A stretch of DNA of 64,000 nt from Xenopus tropicalis (lineage: Eukaryota > Chordata > Amphibia > Anura > Pipidae). Under the pieces are notes generated by a model. That model saw only the letters and a program-made list of their open reading frames with translations, had not been told where the DNA came from and made no database searches. Position 1 is the stretch's first letter, and every line of letters begins with the position of its first letter. The position numbers were made by a program, and so were the translations under genes. Shown here piece after piece: positions 11,760 through 25,849 of this stretch. The stretch is taken from positions 69,423,392-69,487,391 of the forward strand of contig NC_030684.2 in NCBI RefSeq assembly GCF_000004195.4. Direction: 5' to 3'.

Positions 11760-11760
11760 C
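11713..11760. repeat. (GATA)n microsatellite, about 12 units
   Basis: Near-perfect GATA run with degenerate GATA extending to about 11825; related imperfect GATA/GACA lies at 11486-11540. Confidence 0.92.
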
Positions 11761-12354
11761 AGATAATGATTGATAGATAGATAGATAAACAATGATCAAT
11801 AGATGATAGTCATACAGATAGATAGTGAGACACTTTCATTTCTCAAAATGCATAATATACTTTTAAATGTACCAAAAATTCAACAAACTGATCAAAATTA
11901 TTTGGTAATAATAACTTGTAACTATTTACATTAACTTTGTTTTCGCTTTCTTCCCAACCTTAAATGTGTTTAAGCTTATAATGCTTGACCAAAATATACA
12001 GGTCATATGATTTCTACCTGACACAAGGAATAGTTAACAACCAGCCTTGTAGCCAGATGCTCGCAGTCTGTTCAGTCTGTTACACAGAGCTACAGTATAT
12101 TTTAGTTTCGTGATTTTGAATCTATGACTAGAATGATCAAGAGTACAAAAAAATTTACAGAACTTTTTGAGTTATAAATAATATTTTGTGACAATGTATT
12201 ATGATATGTCATTTAAAAATATTTAAGATATTTTAGTGGATTTTCCCATTTCCCCAAAACTTCTCTTGCTTTTCAAGAAAAATAATGTAGAGAACAGTTA
12301 CCACTTAATGCAAATAAAATGAATACAGAAATGAAGTCTAATACACAAAACTCT

Positions 12355-12500
12355 GTTTGTCTTTTATAACCTTGTACTTGATGATAACTAAGCTAGTAAA
12401 CATATGTTTTTTTAATATATAAATATATTCAGTAGCTTTAAAGTCTGGTGGTCTAAATTACTAATGATCACTCTATCCAAAAAACCCCAGGTCCCAAGCA
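12355..12500 (-). repeat. Degraded dispersed frog repeat (ggtcc-tctggataa family)
   Basis: Shares gtacttgatgataactaagct and ccaggtcccaagca with the copies at 34200, 44010, 46280, 48946, 49270 and 58483. Confidence 0.45.
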
Positions 12501-13513
12501 ATCCCATATCTTTTTTTTAGTTTCATTTATCAATTTCATTTATCAAAGCTTTTTTTAAATGGACAAGATTCATTTTAAATGCCATTTTTGTACCTGTGTT
12601 TTATTATTTTAGCTGTCAAAAAGAAGATCCTGCTTTATTGTAAACCAATTTTAAATACTGTGCACTTTTTTATATGGTAACACAGCTTTTATTCTATGTA
12701 CTTATATTCTGTATTCTATATTCTATTTATTCTTATAAAAAATGCAATTTAAGCTACAGGTGGACATCCTGCTTTTTCTTAATTCAGTTTAAAAGTCAAA
12801 TAAAAAATGTATGATGTTTTTGCTAATTTTATTATTATCATATTCTTTCTTTTATTCATTTTTAATGATCATTATTTCATTATGAAAATGTTTTAAGTTG
12901 TAAGTATTCTTATTTCAGTCTATTTCTTGGAACTGTTACAGAGCACTGAATTAAGCAAGTATTAAAGATGAAAAAGAGAGCATTCTGTGCTTTCAATAAC
13001 AGGCTGTAAGAGTGTACAGTTAGATTATATAGTACACATAAAGGTTAATGCATGATACATAGATAATAAATTGTTCACAGAATATTGTTCTGTTTGTCCA
13101 ATAATTTAGTAGTGTCTGCAGAGGTCACCGCCACACTGCAGTGTTTTACTTTTAAACCAATATGCAACTAAAGGAACAAATTATTTTTAACTTTGAAGTT
13201 TTAAAAGGATGCACCATATTAAAACAGATGCATCCATAAGTTTCTGTTACTGCAAAACCACTGAAGAAAATTGCACTAATTTTAATTTTGAAATACTCAT
13301 TTTTAGCAAAAAAGAAAATGCATCTATATGTAATGTATTTATAATGTATTCAGTCTTAAATACGAAAAAAAAAAGCTTGGAGATTCCTTTGGCATGTTCT
13401 CTACTAAAAAGTCATTCTGCACATTTTACCTATGTGCCAGAAGAACCTAAAATAATTACCTTTTTTAATGGAAAATATTTTAGCACAAAAACCGATATTA
13501 TAAAATTGTAAAT

Positions 13514-13556
13514 TATAATTATATTATATATATATATTATATATATATATATATTA
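13514..13556. repeat. (TA)n microsatellite
   Basis: Nearly pure TA/ATT run. Confidence 0.9.
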
Positions 13557-14679
13557 TTTAGTAGAGATAAAAAAACTATCCTTTTTGACTACCACATAGC
13601 CCACACCTTTAAATGCTCAACTTATTTTATTGTTTACCTTTTGCTGCAATTGTTTAGTGATAGCAGTCTTATACTCTGCATTTGTATTCTAATATATATG
13701 ATTAATATAGACTCATATATGGACAGAAAAAATAGTCCACAGAGGCACCATGGGAAAGATTTTTGGTTTAGTTCTATTATCAATTTTAATTTTGAGTAGC
13801 AGATCATTTTCTGTGTTAACACTGATTTATACCATGCTGAAATTAAATTCTGTTTAATAACTTAATAGATGAGAATTGCTTTACAATTAACACACTTTAC
13901 ATCCTTTTTCAGGGACTTTCTGAATTATTAGTGTGTTATAGTTCAGTGCTGTGCTCTGACACCCTGTTGGAAAGCATTTAATTCGATTGCTCAAAGCAGT
14001 CAAATGAATTTCAACAATCTTGTGCAATGTTTTTAAAATTTATAAATGCCTTGATAAATGTGCCAATTTTCTGGCAAGCAGGAAATATTAATAAAAGTGT
14101 TAGGAATGTATAAGGAATCCACTATTCAAAACCTGTATTAGATATTTTGAACAAGAAAAATCTACAAAAAGATGCCTCTTAAAGCTTGTTACTGCATAAG
14201 GTTTTTAAAATGTACCATGTGTATTGTGTCTACTTAAATGTTTGATTTTTAAAAGAAAATCTAGCAAAGATTACATGAAACTCTAGTGTTATTTGCTTTT
14301 CCATATTTTTCATACTTTTTTTTAAAGCTGTAAAACTGATAATTCTGGGTTAAATTGCAAGGGGAACAATACACAAAATATTCAAGAAGACAATTAAATA
14401 TAAACTTTAACAACCAAATTAACAAGCCCTAAAGATGTAACTTAGAGGCTATTCACATCTTCTAATCCGTTGTGGTTTGACTGCTTCATTTGGCAGCATT
14501 TGTGCGGCACTGCTTTGCTACCGATCTGCAAGCAGGAACGTTTGATTCTGTTCTATCTATGAAATATATATGTATGGAGAAAAAGAGAGAGAATGAGAGA
14601 GGAAGTGATATAGAGGGAAATTCTTCTTTACATTAAAACACCTTTTTTTCTAAGGCCAATTATATTAGGAGTCTATTTA

Positions 14680-14790
14680 TTGCCAGGCTGTGCAGACACT
14701 ATACAATAGACGGAATGCTGTGTATTTCAGTAAACCATGGGTGCCTCCTAATAAAAGCAGTTCCTCAGGATTTGAGCACAACTGGTGAAG
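14680..14790. promoter_or_regulatory. Candidate conserved non-coding element A
   Basis: A patch of balanced composition (gccaggctgtgcagacac, ccatgggtgcctcctaat) in AT-rich surroundings, not part of any repeat seen here. Conservation is a guess from texture only. Confidence 0.2.
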
Positions 14791-17289
14791 TAAAATTATA
14801 GACTAGAAGATTTGTATTAGAAAAAGGTACTTCTAACATTTTTCAGAAATTAAAGCAAACAACACATTGACAGGAGTTAAAATACACATAGACTGAAGCC
14901 AAAAAAGATCATTTGCTCTGAAATGTTCAAGTTACTTGAGCATAAATATGAAACTAATAATAAAAGGACATATTTGAAACAATTGATGGTTTGATTAAAG
15001 CATAATAATTAATAATACAAAAGCAAATGCAATCTACATTTTTTTCTTCTATCAAAATCAAAGCAGTTTATTGGTCTTCAGATAGCATAGCACCCAAATA
15101 ACCTGCTGCCAGGACATACTGGGATAAAAGTTTATCCTTCAGAAGAATGACCCTAATGACACAAAAGCCACCATGGAACAGGAGGTAAAGGTTCTTGATT
15201 CCCCCCCAGTCATACTCGTAATTAGTAGAAACTGAATATTGTTGTTCATTAACAATTCTCTGTGTACTTAGTAGAACCTACAAGGTTTTGGACAGAACAA
15301 TTGCTAAACATCAACAGACCAGTGAAAAGTTGCCCTAACCTAACCAGCTGTATCAGTTGTAACCTACTTTTCTTAATATATTGTGTTCCCACAGTTAAAC
15401 ATATCCTGTTGGACTAGTAAGTGAGAAGTCTAAAGAAAAATGTCTTCCTCGACTTACTGAAAAATTGTATGTGCTGTAGGTTCCATTGCTCATGATCTAG
15501 CTAGTACACATAAAGGGGCTGTTCAGTCCCTTACAAAGCTTAATGTCTAATTGTATATGAGACAACTAAAATTTTTTGCTACCAGACTAAGCACATTTTT
15601 TCCAGAATCCAAATGATCCACATATTACCGGAAGCCTGCTTTGGCATATATAGGCATGCACTTTGTAATATGCTAGTTTGCTTGAGATCTGCATGTGTTT
15701 GTAGTAGCATTTAGTTGTCAATGTAGAACTCCATCTTGTTTGATTTCAGTCAATCCACAGTCAAAAATTAAGTACCTGATGGGGTATGATATGGAAAACA
15801 ATACTTGTTTTTGCTGTGGCACAAGTCTTTAGAGTACTACACTGGCTGGTTTTCAAGTGCCAATTGTGGGTCAGGGCTTACATGAAGAACCTTTCCTTCT
15901 CCATCAGTGGGGAGCAAGCCACTGTTATCCTTGCTATTCTGATTGTTGCACTGTGTAGGGGTGATCAAAATACAGAGTGTGCAATAGCCGTTTCTATCGC
16001 TTTTATGGCATAGTAAACCAACTGGACTCAAGCATTTTCTTCATGATAATTTTGACCACTGGATGGCATTGTTTCACTAGACTCTTTGGTTTTTGTTGCT
16101 CATTCAGATTATTCCTTTAATGAATGTGGACCAAACTGTAGTGCAAGAAGCAATTGTGAGATTTTCATACCTACTACTTGGACAATATTGCAAAAATGCA
16201 ACACTACTTTTTGAATGCTGTATGAATGATTTGGATCATGATGTTTTTTCATATGGGTGCCTTTTCTATAGCATCACTAAAACCTTTAGGTTATTTTTGG
16301 TGAGCTTTTAATGTTATATCTGAAATGTGTTGTTCATTTATTTTTAATACATTCTTCACAGTACCAATAGAAAGCAGTATTGTGACAGTTTAGCATACTA
16401 TAATTATTTAAACAATGCAAAAATGTTTTGGAAGCACAGCAAGTAGCCTTCAGTCCTTCACCAAAAATGTCACTGTTCTATTTTTTTATAGGAATCATGG
16501 ATCAAAGGCTTCTGGCATCATGCCCCATTGCTGTAAATAAAAAGTTATATATTTCAATCCAGTGTTGACATTGCTGTATTGCAATAGTAATCAAGACAAA
16601 ATGTATCCCTGTGTCCTAGCATATTACAGGGTCAAGATAAGGTTAAGTATTGTCATCAGAACATCTTAAATTTTTTATATTTTGTAAAGTATAAAAATAT
16701 ATATTTTTTTAAAAAAGGAAATACAGGCCAATCCAAAGAATAAATCTAAGAGTGACCTAAGAAGTCTTGAGCAGTTACCATTCCAGACTCACAAGATTCC
16801 TGTATTTTGTCACTTGTACAATGATCAGAAATAAAAATGTTTACAAAATAAAGAAGAATTAGCTATGGGGCTATGGGGAGGTGTATTTTTAACCCAGATG
16901 TGTTGCAGCATATTTGTTAGCATCTCTGGTGTCTGCAGACATCTATTACCTGAACCAATGCCAACACAGCCTGTTTATTTAATGAAATGGGAGATAGCAA
17001 ATATTAATTGCCAAAAAGCCATACAAAAAATAAAATAAAAAACAGTTGCTTTTAACTGCTTGATGAAGAGATGTAGTTTTTTCTATTAGCCTATTATTGG
17101 TATCACATTACCAGAAAAAAAAGTCACACAGTACAACACTCAGCTACAGCAATTATAAATATAAACACATATAAGGCATTTCCATTTCCTACTGTGTCAT
17201 TTAAGTAAGACACTTTTCTAATGACATCAAACTAAAAATCCAAATTAATCAAGTTACTCTTCCTGATCTCCCCCTTAGCAATCTGTCTC

Positions 17290-17480
17290 TTTACATACAG
17301 GCTTTTGTGTCGGAGTCGGTTTTTGAAAGACAGCTCATATATATCACCTAGGCAAACAGAGCGCAGACCCATGATGTATTAGACCTAACTGTCCATGAAA
17401 ACAAAAAAAGTCTTAAAATGTCTTTGAGACAAAGCCTTTATGTAGACGGACAGATTGCTGAGAGGGCATAATAAAGTTTA
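17290..17480. promoter_or_regulatory. Candidate conserved non-coding element B
   Basis: Includes gtgtcggagtcggtttttga, gacagctcatatatatcacc and aaacagagcgcagaccc. Unique within the window and compositionally distinct. Confidence 0.22.
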
Positions 17481-18700
17481 ACTTTAGAATTTCAGAATTT
17501 TTAATGAATTATATTTGGAAAGTTTATTTTTTCATTAAATGTAGCTTATATTACTATTTTGTGTTCATTGTTGTTGCACTTTCCTTTCCAGTGTAGTAAA
17601 CAAAATGTAATAAGAAATATTAATCATTCAACATTGCTATATTGGCTGTTTTTCTGTCATATGATAGATAATCCTTTCAGTGCATATAGATACTGAAATG
17701 TTTAAAAGCCCATCTATATTTATGTTTCTAGATAAGTGTACTGTAAATTATTGCTTGGTATATTATGAACCTACCTATGTTTTCACATGAGTCTCAGGAT
17801 TTTTTCAGGTTCTACCAAACATGGCCATGATTTGAGTTTAAAGGCCAAAGAAACATACAGTATAAATTTACTGTATATAACTTGTAGAAACATACAGTTA
17901 TAACTCAAACATAACAACATATGTTATATTTCTCTGTAGTTTATCAACCCATAGAAAAAGGTAGCATTAAAAAGTCTCTCTTGGCTACTATAAAGTTGGT
18001 AACAACTTTGAAAACCTTCACCTGCATGTTGACACAGCTAGAATTCTTATGGTTCTTTTTACCGATGTAAAGTTTGAGGATTTTATGTATGCTGGTAAAG
18101 CTCATATAACAACCCCCAGAGTCAGACTCAAATTGTTTTTCTTTTTTCCCTCCCTACTGGTCTAGAAACTGCAATGCTCTCAAAACAGCAAGTGAGGGAT
18201 CGAATATGTAAGAGGAAAGATAACAGAGTGTTAGCAGGAGGCAGCAGGCAATTTTCAAGATCAATAGAACGTATTATTTTAGGGATTATATTTCATGCAA
18301 TTGCTACTAAACTTTCTTTTCAGAAATGTGTGTCTTCAGATGTATTGGGCAAAATACAATATTGGGAAGAAATAAAATCTAGACTTGGGATTTATATCTT
18401 TCCAGAACCATAGTCTTAATCAGTTTTTTAATATAGCCTTATAAGGCTTTCATTATCCACACTGATTTGTGTTATGATCAATAGCATTCATTTTTTATAG
18501 TTGAACAACTGTTGACCTTTATTATGTATGTAACCAAAGTACCTGTTACCTGTATTCAACAGAGGATATATATTATGAAAAATATTAAGAAGGATCATTA
18601 GTTTAAACAATTCCATCATTAATGTCCAAAAATAAAATAATGATGACGCATGCCTTTGTTTTTGTATCGCTACTAGACCATTATTAGTAACATGACAGCT

Positions 18701-18738
18701 TTATATATATATATATATATACATACACACACACACAG
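18701..18738. repeat. (TA)n(CA)n microsatellite
   Basis: TA run passing into ACAC. Confidence 0.9.
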
Positions 18739-19169
18739 TATATACAAATGCACAGTAATGCATTTGGATATATTAAGAAGTTAACAAATGTCCCTATTTC
18801 ACTGAATGTCATTTTATATGTTTTGAAAAAGACATAAAAACTTTGTTAGGAAATAATCTGAATGCAGTTCAGTTTACAAAAGAGAAGGCCATTTTTCCAT
18901 TAACTTGTGGAAACTTGTGTCACTAAAAACCTAAAATTATAATGTCTAAGATCAGTGAAAAAAGATAAAAAAATAATCTTTAATCATATATTTGGCTGTA
19001 TTTAGAGCCAGTATCGGTATATTAAAGACAAAATACACAAAACACAAGTAATATCTAAGCTGGTAAGTGTTTGGAGAGAGCAGTATGCAGCATTATCCTC
19101 TTCTAATTCACAGTCCTAAAAGTGATAGCAAAAATGCATCAAAACATGCTGCAGTGTGATATATAAAAG

Positions 19170-19330
19170 CACAGCAGGATGATGTGCATTCAGGAAGGAG
19201 ACACAGTGATTGGATAGGGGTTGACTTGATTGACAAGAGCTTAGTTTAGTGGAAAGGAGACACGCAAGCTTCACAGCTTGATTTCTTTTCTAAAATATAT
19301 CACACTACCTTTGAAAAGTGCCGCCTGCTA
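19170..19330. promoter_or_regulatory. Candidate conserved non-coding element C
   Basis: Holds tgattgg and ttgattgacaa (Pbx/Meis-like) and the small inverted pair aagcttcacagctt. Unique in the window. Low certainty. Confidence 0.2.
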
Positions 19331-20574
19331 CACGAAAATAATGTTCCATGGCTTGTTTTAATAGTTTGAAAATGTTCGCAAAAATGCCGACAAAATAAGA
19401 AAACAATCAAAAAGTAATTTTTCTTGGTTTTAATTATGAAGAAACATTTGTAACAATGGTTTTGTGAGGGATGTATTTTACATTCGTTAATAAGAACTGT
19501 TGTTGCAAATTTCAGCCCCTACAGTGATTTTAAATAAAACATGAATTTGTTTTTTATATTCATATTATAATTATTTAACAGCTACAAAGGCAAAAAAAAA
19601 AAAAAAAAGAAAAGATTTCAGAGAAATATGACATTTTTCTATAATAGTGCTCACTAGATCTGACGGTTTAATAAAAATATTAAGCATTTCTTTATTGCCA
19701 TCAAGAAGGGCAACCCTAATGTTTTGAGAACTTTAAGCCGATAAAATATTATACATGTATCTTTCTATACCCCCAAATCTGTTTACTTAGGATATGAATA
19801 AATAAATGATCTTACTGTAAGAAAAAAATAAGGGACTTAGGCACATCATATCAGAAAATAAAGAAAAGTCCAATATGTTGCCCTATCTCTTTAAAGAGGT
19901 CAGTGGGTCAAGGCGAAGGTCAGAGTATCTTAGGTGTTGAAAGGAAATAGGTTTTATGATCTGGCTACATTTAAACAACATAATAACAGAGCTAACAGGA
20001 TTAAAGTCAGGCAAATACTAATTGACCGATGTTGTCATTGTGACCTATAACTAAGGCCTTTTACTGTGATAAGGATTGTTGTTTGTTGGGAAATATAAAA
20101 GAATGCAGAATGATAATGAAGTATCTCCTCAAGGTAAGTCTGCGGGATGTGTTTTTTTTATTTTATTCAACATATTTTGTGCTGTAATTTACATTAACGG
20201 CAGAAGTAGATGAAATATTTCTAGTTTTCTGTCCATGAAAATATTTTTAATTAAAATGAGCGCAACCTGTCTTTATTTTAAGGTGAACGTGTAGGTCCAT
20301 CATGAAATCTGAAATTATTTCTAGCTGAAAATTGGTTAAACATAACATAGAAGCTATTAAGTGCTTATATGTACACCCAAGAGCTACCTGCCATTTTTTT
20401 TAATGTGGTAACAAAGAGTAAAAAGTAGAGTTGGTCAATTGCTGACCAAAATGTTGTTTTCAGGGGATATATATAGACAGATAGGAAACAGAGGATAGAT
20501 AGATATACTTCTAACCTGCTTGAAACGTGTGGTATAAATACAACATACTAAAGTCAATTAAGGTGACTCTATTT

Positions 20575-20628
20575 CTCCCTCTCTCTCTCTCTCTCTGTAT
20601 ATATATATATATATACACACACACACAG
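20575..20628. repeat. Compound (CT)n(TA)n(CA)n microsatellite
   Basis: Three dinucleotide runs in series. Confidence 0.9.
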
Positions 20629-20689
20629 GCTTAATGACTGCCACTTTTTTTATATGCAAGTATAGTGTTTTACGTCTATTTCAGTTTAC

Positions 20690-20960
20690 TAATTAATTGA
20701 TACTTTTTTTGCTTCAAATGAAGTGTGCAGACTAAAGGATTATTTCGACTTGCTGAAGATATAATTCACACTCAGAATGTGTTTCTTCCTAGACGCATTC
20801 ATTCACACAGTCACTCACATTCAATTAGCATAACATTCTACTTTTATGGCTTGCTTGGAAGCCGAATTGAAATTTATGACACAGCAATATTGATTGCATA
20901 ATCACTGTGTTGTCATAGGAATTTCTAGGTTAATTTAGTTTCTTAATTCTATTTATATTT
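20690..20960. promoter_or_regulatory. Candidate conserved non-coding element D
   Basis: Dense in homeodomain-type cores (taattaattga, tcaattagc, gattgcataatcac, ggttaattt) plus nuclear-receptor-like half sites; unique in the window and free of low-complexity runs. Suggestive of enhancer DNA, unproven. Confidence 0.28.
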
Positions 20961-21759
20961 CAGTTGCAACAGATTTTTTTGGAAGGCTGTGCTTGTGTCT
21001 GTACATCAGTAAGAATGTATTTGCATTAAAGTGACTTCTAATTATTATTTCCTTTGGGAAAGCAAACATATTGTAATATTGGTGAATATGCAACAATTAT
21101 TATTTTATTGTAGTAAATTATACTTTGACAGCCATGGCTGTATGTGTAGGTTATGTTTAGGGTAGGTGTAGGATTATTTTATAGATACAAAAAAAGTGTT
21201 TCAGACACTAAACATTTACATAAAGATAGCTAATGAATTCTTGGACTTTAAAAAGGAAAACAAGTTTTTTCCCCCTTTTTACTATGACAATGGACCCTGG
21301 GGATTTCTACACCAATGAAAGAACTCTGATGGTTTTATTAGCAAGGAGCCAAAACTCGAGTACAAGTCCTCTGCTTCTCATGATGGAGTGGCTATTTAGT
21401 CTGCCTGCAGTGGGATTTTAACTATTCAGGTGCACAATCAAGTAGCTTCCCTCATGGAAAAGTTGGCTGAGTTGTTCATGGGACACCTTGGGTAGCCCAT
21501 GGATGTGACTGACCAAAAAAATGCATATAGAAAGGTCAGCTGCAAAGCATAATCGTGTCAAATGCAAAAGTATAAATAAAGATAAAGAGGATTGGTGACA
21601 AGAAATACAGAGATTTATGAGAATAATCATAATATTTACAGGAATGATGGAGTGTACTTTAGTGGGAAAAAAGAGGGGGAAGTACAGTTAAGTTATTGGG
21701 TTTTTTTAAAGTCCCATTTGGAATTAAAAAAGAAGCTATTATTTGATATTCCATTGTTT

Positions 21760-22030
21760 CCTTAAATAGTGATATAAACTTGATTATTCACACTTTGGTT
21801 GATCTAAAAAGACAGAAGCACACCTTTTCACTGTCAGTTACCTCACACAACATCTGTTTATGTTAATTCCAGGGGGAAATGGAACTGGGGAAAGTAAACA
21901 CCACTATACACACACCTGATTACAATACTATTGTGTCCAGAATGAAAGGAATTTGGCTCAGATCACCCTGAATACTAAGCTAAACCTGCTTTTCCAGTTT
22001 AATCATCATTTGAAATTAGCTTAAATATGA
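21760..22030. promoter_or_regulatory. Candidate conserved non-coding element E
   Basis: Contains ttgattattcac, tttatgttaattcc, cacacctgattac (E-box/T-box-like cacacct) and tttaatcatcatttg. Unique in the window. Confidence 0.25.
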
Positions 22031-22963
22031 ATACACTCCTTTGCAGGATAATAGATACACACATTCACGCTCTCTTCCTCTCTCTCTATAAATATTTGCA
22101 TATTTTTTTACATTACTCTTTAGATGATCCTCTTACAGACATTTGTTGTTAGGATTAAATGAAACTGTGTCAAATACATATAATTTAATTTTACTTTGAC
22201 TTAAATTTGTTTTGTAGCAAGACTGCACACAGTAAGAAACTGTATGTATAACTGCAATAAGTACTTATCAGACACATATAAAGTTATATAGGTTAAATAT
22301 GTGTGCACGGGTGTATCTATTTCAATATCTTACTCTTGAGTACGGTGCTTAGTAAAGGATGAAAAAATGGTACCCCATGCAAATCTCTCAAAATATATAA
22401 AAGGTGGATTTACTTGTAAAGACTGTAGGTCCATTTTCTGAGAATGGGGAACTGCTTTTAACACTTTTAAATAGACTGGATGTTACTAAATAATTACTAC
22501 ACTATTATTGTATATGCCTACTATTCAGTACTGCTGAGATATCTCCAAACTATAAAACTAAAAATCAGTATATGCACATATTACCTATGTTTTGTGGTCA
22601 TTTATTAAAAATAAAATGTTCAAGCAGTCAACTGGTGTCAGATGTTATGATACATTTGTGCACTGTAGACGATATCCTAAAAGAAGAAAATTCTGATTCT
22701 GGGCCTTTGTAATTGCAGCTTATAAGAGGTTCTATATTGTCCAAATAAACAGAGGAAATATATAAAGTAAAACAAAACTTGGGACATGAGGGTGTGCCAA
22801 GAATTCTCAGCTGATAGTGTTAGGTATAAAGAAACGGCATATTCAGACTCTCATGTCTTCGAGTAGCTTGGTGCTTGTGGATCCCCCCAGGGCGCAGTCA
22901 CGCTGAAAGGGTCAATAAACTGTGTGTCCCCGTAAAAGAAGTAGTACAATAAAACCACCCTCT

Positions 22964-22976
22964 AGGTCATAGGTCA
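22964..22976 (+). promoter_or_regulatory. Consensus DR1 nuclear-receptor site
   Basis: AGGTCA-T-AGGTCA is a perfect direct repeat with one-base spacing, the site type bound by RXR heterodimers, HNF4 and COUP-TF. It lies 4.45 kb before the zic3 start in a relatively GC-rich patch (22858-22985). Function is inference. Confidence 0.4.
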
Positions 22977-23869
22977 CCTCATCACTGATTGAGATATTCT
23001 CAACTTTCTTTTACTCCGCAGCTAAAGTTACTGCACACACAAGAAACATCCAAACAAAAAAGGGGAACAGCTTTCCATCTTGATGTTTACTGCAGAATGT
23101 GTGTCATCTCAGACCCTGCTCCACTGGGCAGCAATCATCTGGCTCTAAAGGACCATATATTTTATCTGCGTTGGGTTTCTCGTATAAAGAGATGAAATAG
23201 CTAAGCCATACTTCTTTCAGCACAAATAAATCAAAATTACTTAAACTGCCTCTTAAAAAAGACAAAACACATTAGGTGGATTTATTGTTTAAATGCAATG
23301 CTTTGTAAATGTATAGCCTACAATAAAAACAAATCTTAACAAATCTGCCATCAAGTGTCACATCATTTTCTAAAATGTCAAATTAAGTGAAGAAATATCG
23401 GGCACATTTGTACTGTCAGATGTACAATATTTCAGTTTTTTATGTGTGCCCAAAAACGCTATAAATCAGGTAATTTTTTCATTCAACTAATATGCCAGAA
23501 GGAATAATAAAAAAAATTCCATCTAGCTAAGAAAGGATTTATATTCTGCTAGGAAAACATACATTTGACTCAAGGTCTTTAACATAATCTCATTAACAGA
23601 AATTACAGATTGGCATTTTATAATGTGAATTTTACAGAGCCCAGTCTTGTTCTAAGCTTAATATTATCATAGGCAGAGTGCACATCCACATATCGCTTAC
23701 TATAAAATTGGTCTATATTAGCATTATATATAATTGTTGTCTACTTTTTTGCTTGGAAAATAATTATGTGACTAAAAAAGCTCATTTATCAGCTGATTAA
23801 TATTGTTTCTTTCCCCAAACATAACATTTTCCAATGAAAGCAAATAACCGCTAACAAGTGTGAGTATCT

Positions 23870-24130
23870 ACTTTCTTGGAGGAAATCCGTGATGTGTTTG
23901 TAGGAATTAGTTTCCTTAACTAGATGCCAGTACAGCCCCTTTCTATTTCCTTGCCAGGCCTATGTTTACTTCAGTAGATACCTCAGAAGTTCAAGTGTAC
24001 ATGTGATTAAACTCCCATGATTGACAACGGCAATGAAAATCTCTCATTGTCCATGGCCTGCCTTTAGCTGCTCCACAAATGCAATACAAATCTGTTTATC
24101 ATAAATAAAGATTAACCCCTTATTGGCTAA
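23870..24130. promoter_or_regulatory. Candidate conserved non-coding element F
   Basis: Contains gtgattaaactcccatgatt, a Pbx/Meis-like tgattgaca at 24018, gtccatggcctgcctttagc and ctgtttatcat (forkhead-like). Unique in the window. Confidence 0.28.
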
Positions 24131-25029
24131 AAGTTGGCCTAAAAATTAAATATGATATGATATGATACATAATATTTCATATACAGAAGTACTTTAGCAG
24201 CAGTTCCAAAAAGAAGTGATGCAAATAGTCTTTCAATCCAACATTAGAATACGAGCATTATGGGTGGAAAATATATGTGCAATATACACTATAATGCCAC
24301 TTAAATCTCCAAAATGCTAAAAAAAATTCCAGGAGTCACATTTTTGTTCTTTTCATCCCTGAAAGAGGTGTTTTATTAGAACATAGCTAAACCACAATTG
24401 TGCACCATCTCTAAAATCTCTGCATCTGACTAATAGATATATAAAGACAGCATCATTTCTGAATTTAAATATATTAATGTAATGGGTAAATATGAAGTTG
24501 TAAAGTTGTATTAAAATATAAATAAAATAAATATAGACAAATGTTATGGAATATTAGAGTTTAAAATTCAGTTATGCTAACATCTCCTTAGGTAAGCTGC
24601 ATATATACTTTTGTGAAATATAGTCCTTTAAAGTATCTATAATTGATTGAAATATGTCTACATTGAAGTCATTGTCATCTTCCCTTTTTTTTTTTTGTTC
24701 TCATTACTTGTCATTTATTTTCTTGGAAAACATCTCCCTACAAGTAAGTGTGTTTTTTCACATAGATTGCCATTACAATTCTTTGACAGCAGGGCTTGAC
24801 TCTTTTTGGATGCCCTGAAAGGCTTCCATACAGTTTAGAGCTCTGCCAAAAGGTTACAGTGGGAAGTTTGAGTTTTCTTTTCAAGGGGTTGTTTATTTTT
24901 CTTTACACATCTGGATGGTTTTACACACACAAAGAAAGACAACATAGCTTAAAATCTGAATCATGAAACACAGTCATCTTTAGCCACAGTGTTTTTTTCT
25001 TTGCTTCCTTGGAAGTGGAATGTTTTATT

Positions 25030-25260
25030 ATAATGTATGAGATGAAGGGAAGAAAATACAGAGGCGGACTGCTGCTGTGGCCTCTGAAAAAGCTAAAGGT
25101 CATTTATCCTTACTGGTTTCAGGTCGGCAACTTCACAGACAATTCACAATGTATTCTCAGTTGATGGTCTAATTAAATTATGCCTTTTTTGTCACAGAAA
25201 CAAGGGAACATATGCCGGAGCTAATTAATTATCTTATTGGAACCATATAGTGTGTGTACG
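25030..25260. promoter_or_regulatory. Candidate conserved non-coding element G
   Basis: Contains gctgctgtggcctctgaaa, aaggtcatttatcc, ttaattatcttattgg. Unique, with less AT bias than neighbours. Confidence 0.24.
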
Positions 25261-25849
25261 CAGCCACATAAACAGGTAACCAAGCTAGGTTATTTGCTTA
25301 AAATAAGCTAATAAACCACTGAAAGAGGATATGTTTGAAAAAACTTTGCTGACACCTATAAAAGACCAAGTGAATGACTAGAAATCTTAGCAGATTTCTA
25401 TAGGAGGCTCTGTGACGAGGAGGGCATTTGAAATGTATTGCATTCACCAAAGAAACATCAAAGACTACTACATACTGCATTGAGATAAGCTTTGCATCTA
25501 TCAAAAAAAAAAAAAAAAGTACAAGTTCCCAGGCACACTAGCTAGAAATGCAAGCCTCCTTGCAGCCTGCAAACCAGGTTAAGTGATCTCTAGCAATTTG
25601 ATTGCACTTTGTAGGTATTCTTTCCAATCCACTATTACAAATTTAATTTGGGCTAATCTAAAACTGCAAAATATGAGCTGAAATAATTTAAGACAAGAGA
25701 AACTCACCTTTCAACTTTTAGAGTGTTCTTGGTGGATATGTAGCATGAATTTTGATGGAAGATGGTTTTACTACTGAAGCTGATTTTATAGGGGTGGAGT
25801 TTTTTTTTTTAAGCAAAACTCTAAAATAAAGAATGTGAAGTCTTTCCTG

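Larger units (their letters stand above)
12501..22850. other. Long repeat-poor AT-rich region upstream of zic3
   Basis: About 10 kb with no recognised gene or full transposon. It holds microsatellites (separate entries), an A run at 19592-19608 and several patches less AT-rich and motif-dense (separate entries). Short frames at 13209-13511, 15786-16013 and 18174-18413 have no recognisable family and look like chance. In vertebrates the DNA around Zic genes holds long-range enhancers, so regulatory content is likely but not demonstrated. Confidence 0.45.

Noticed and set aside
15786..16311. Two hydrophobic frames (15786-16013 and 16093-16311) as pieces of a membrane protein gene
   Set aside because: No family match, no splice logic linking them, and AT-rich DNA often gives hydrophobic chance frames.
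21233..21421. 62-codon frame (MDPGDFYTNE region) as a retroelement gag start
   Set aside because: Only a faint likeness to gag N-termini; no following capsid or zinc-knuckle motif.
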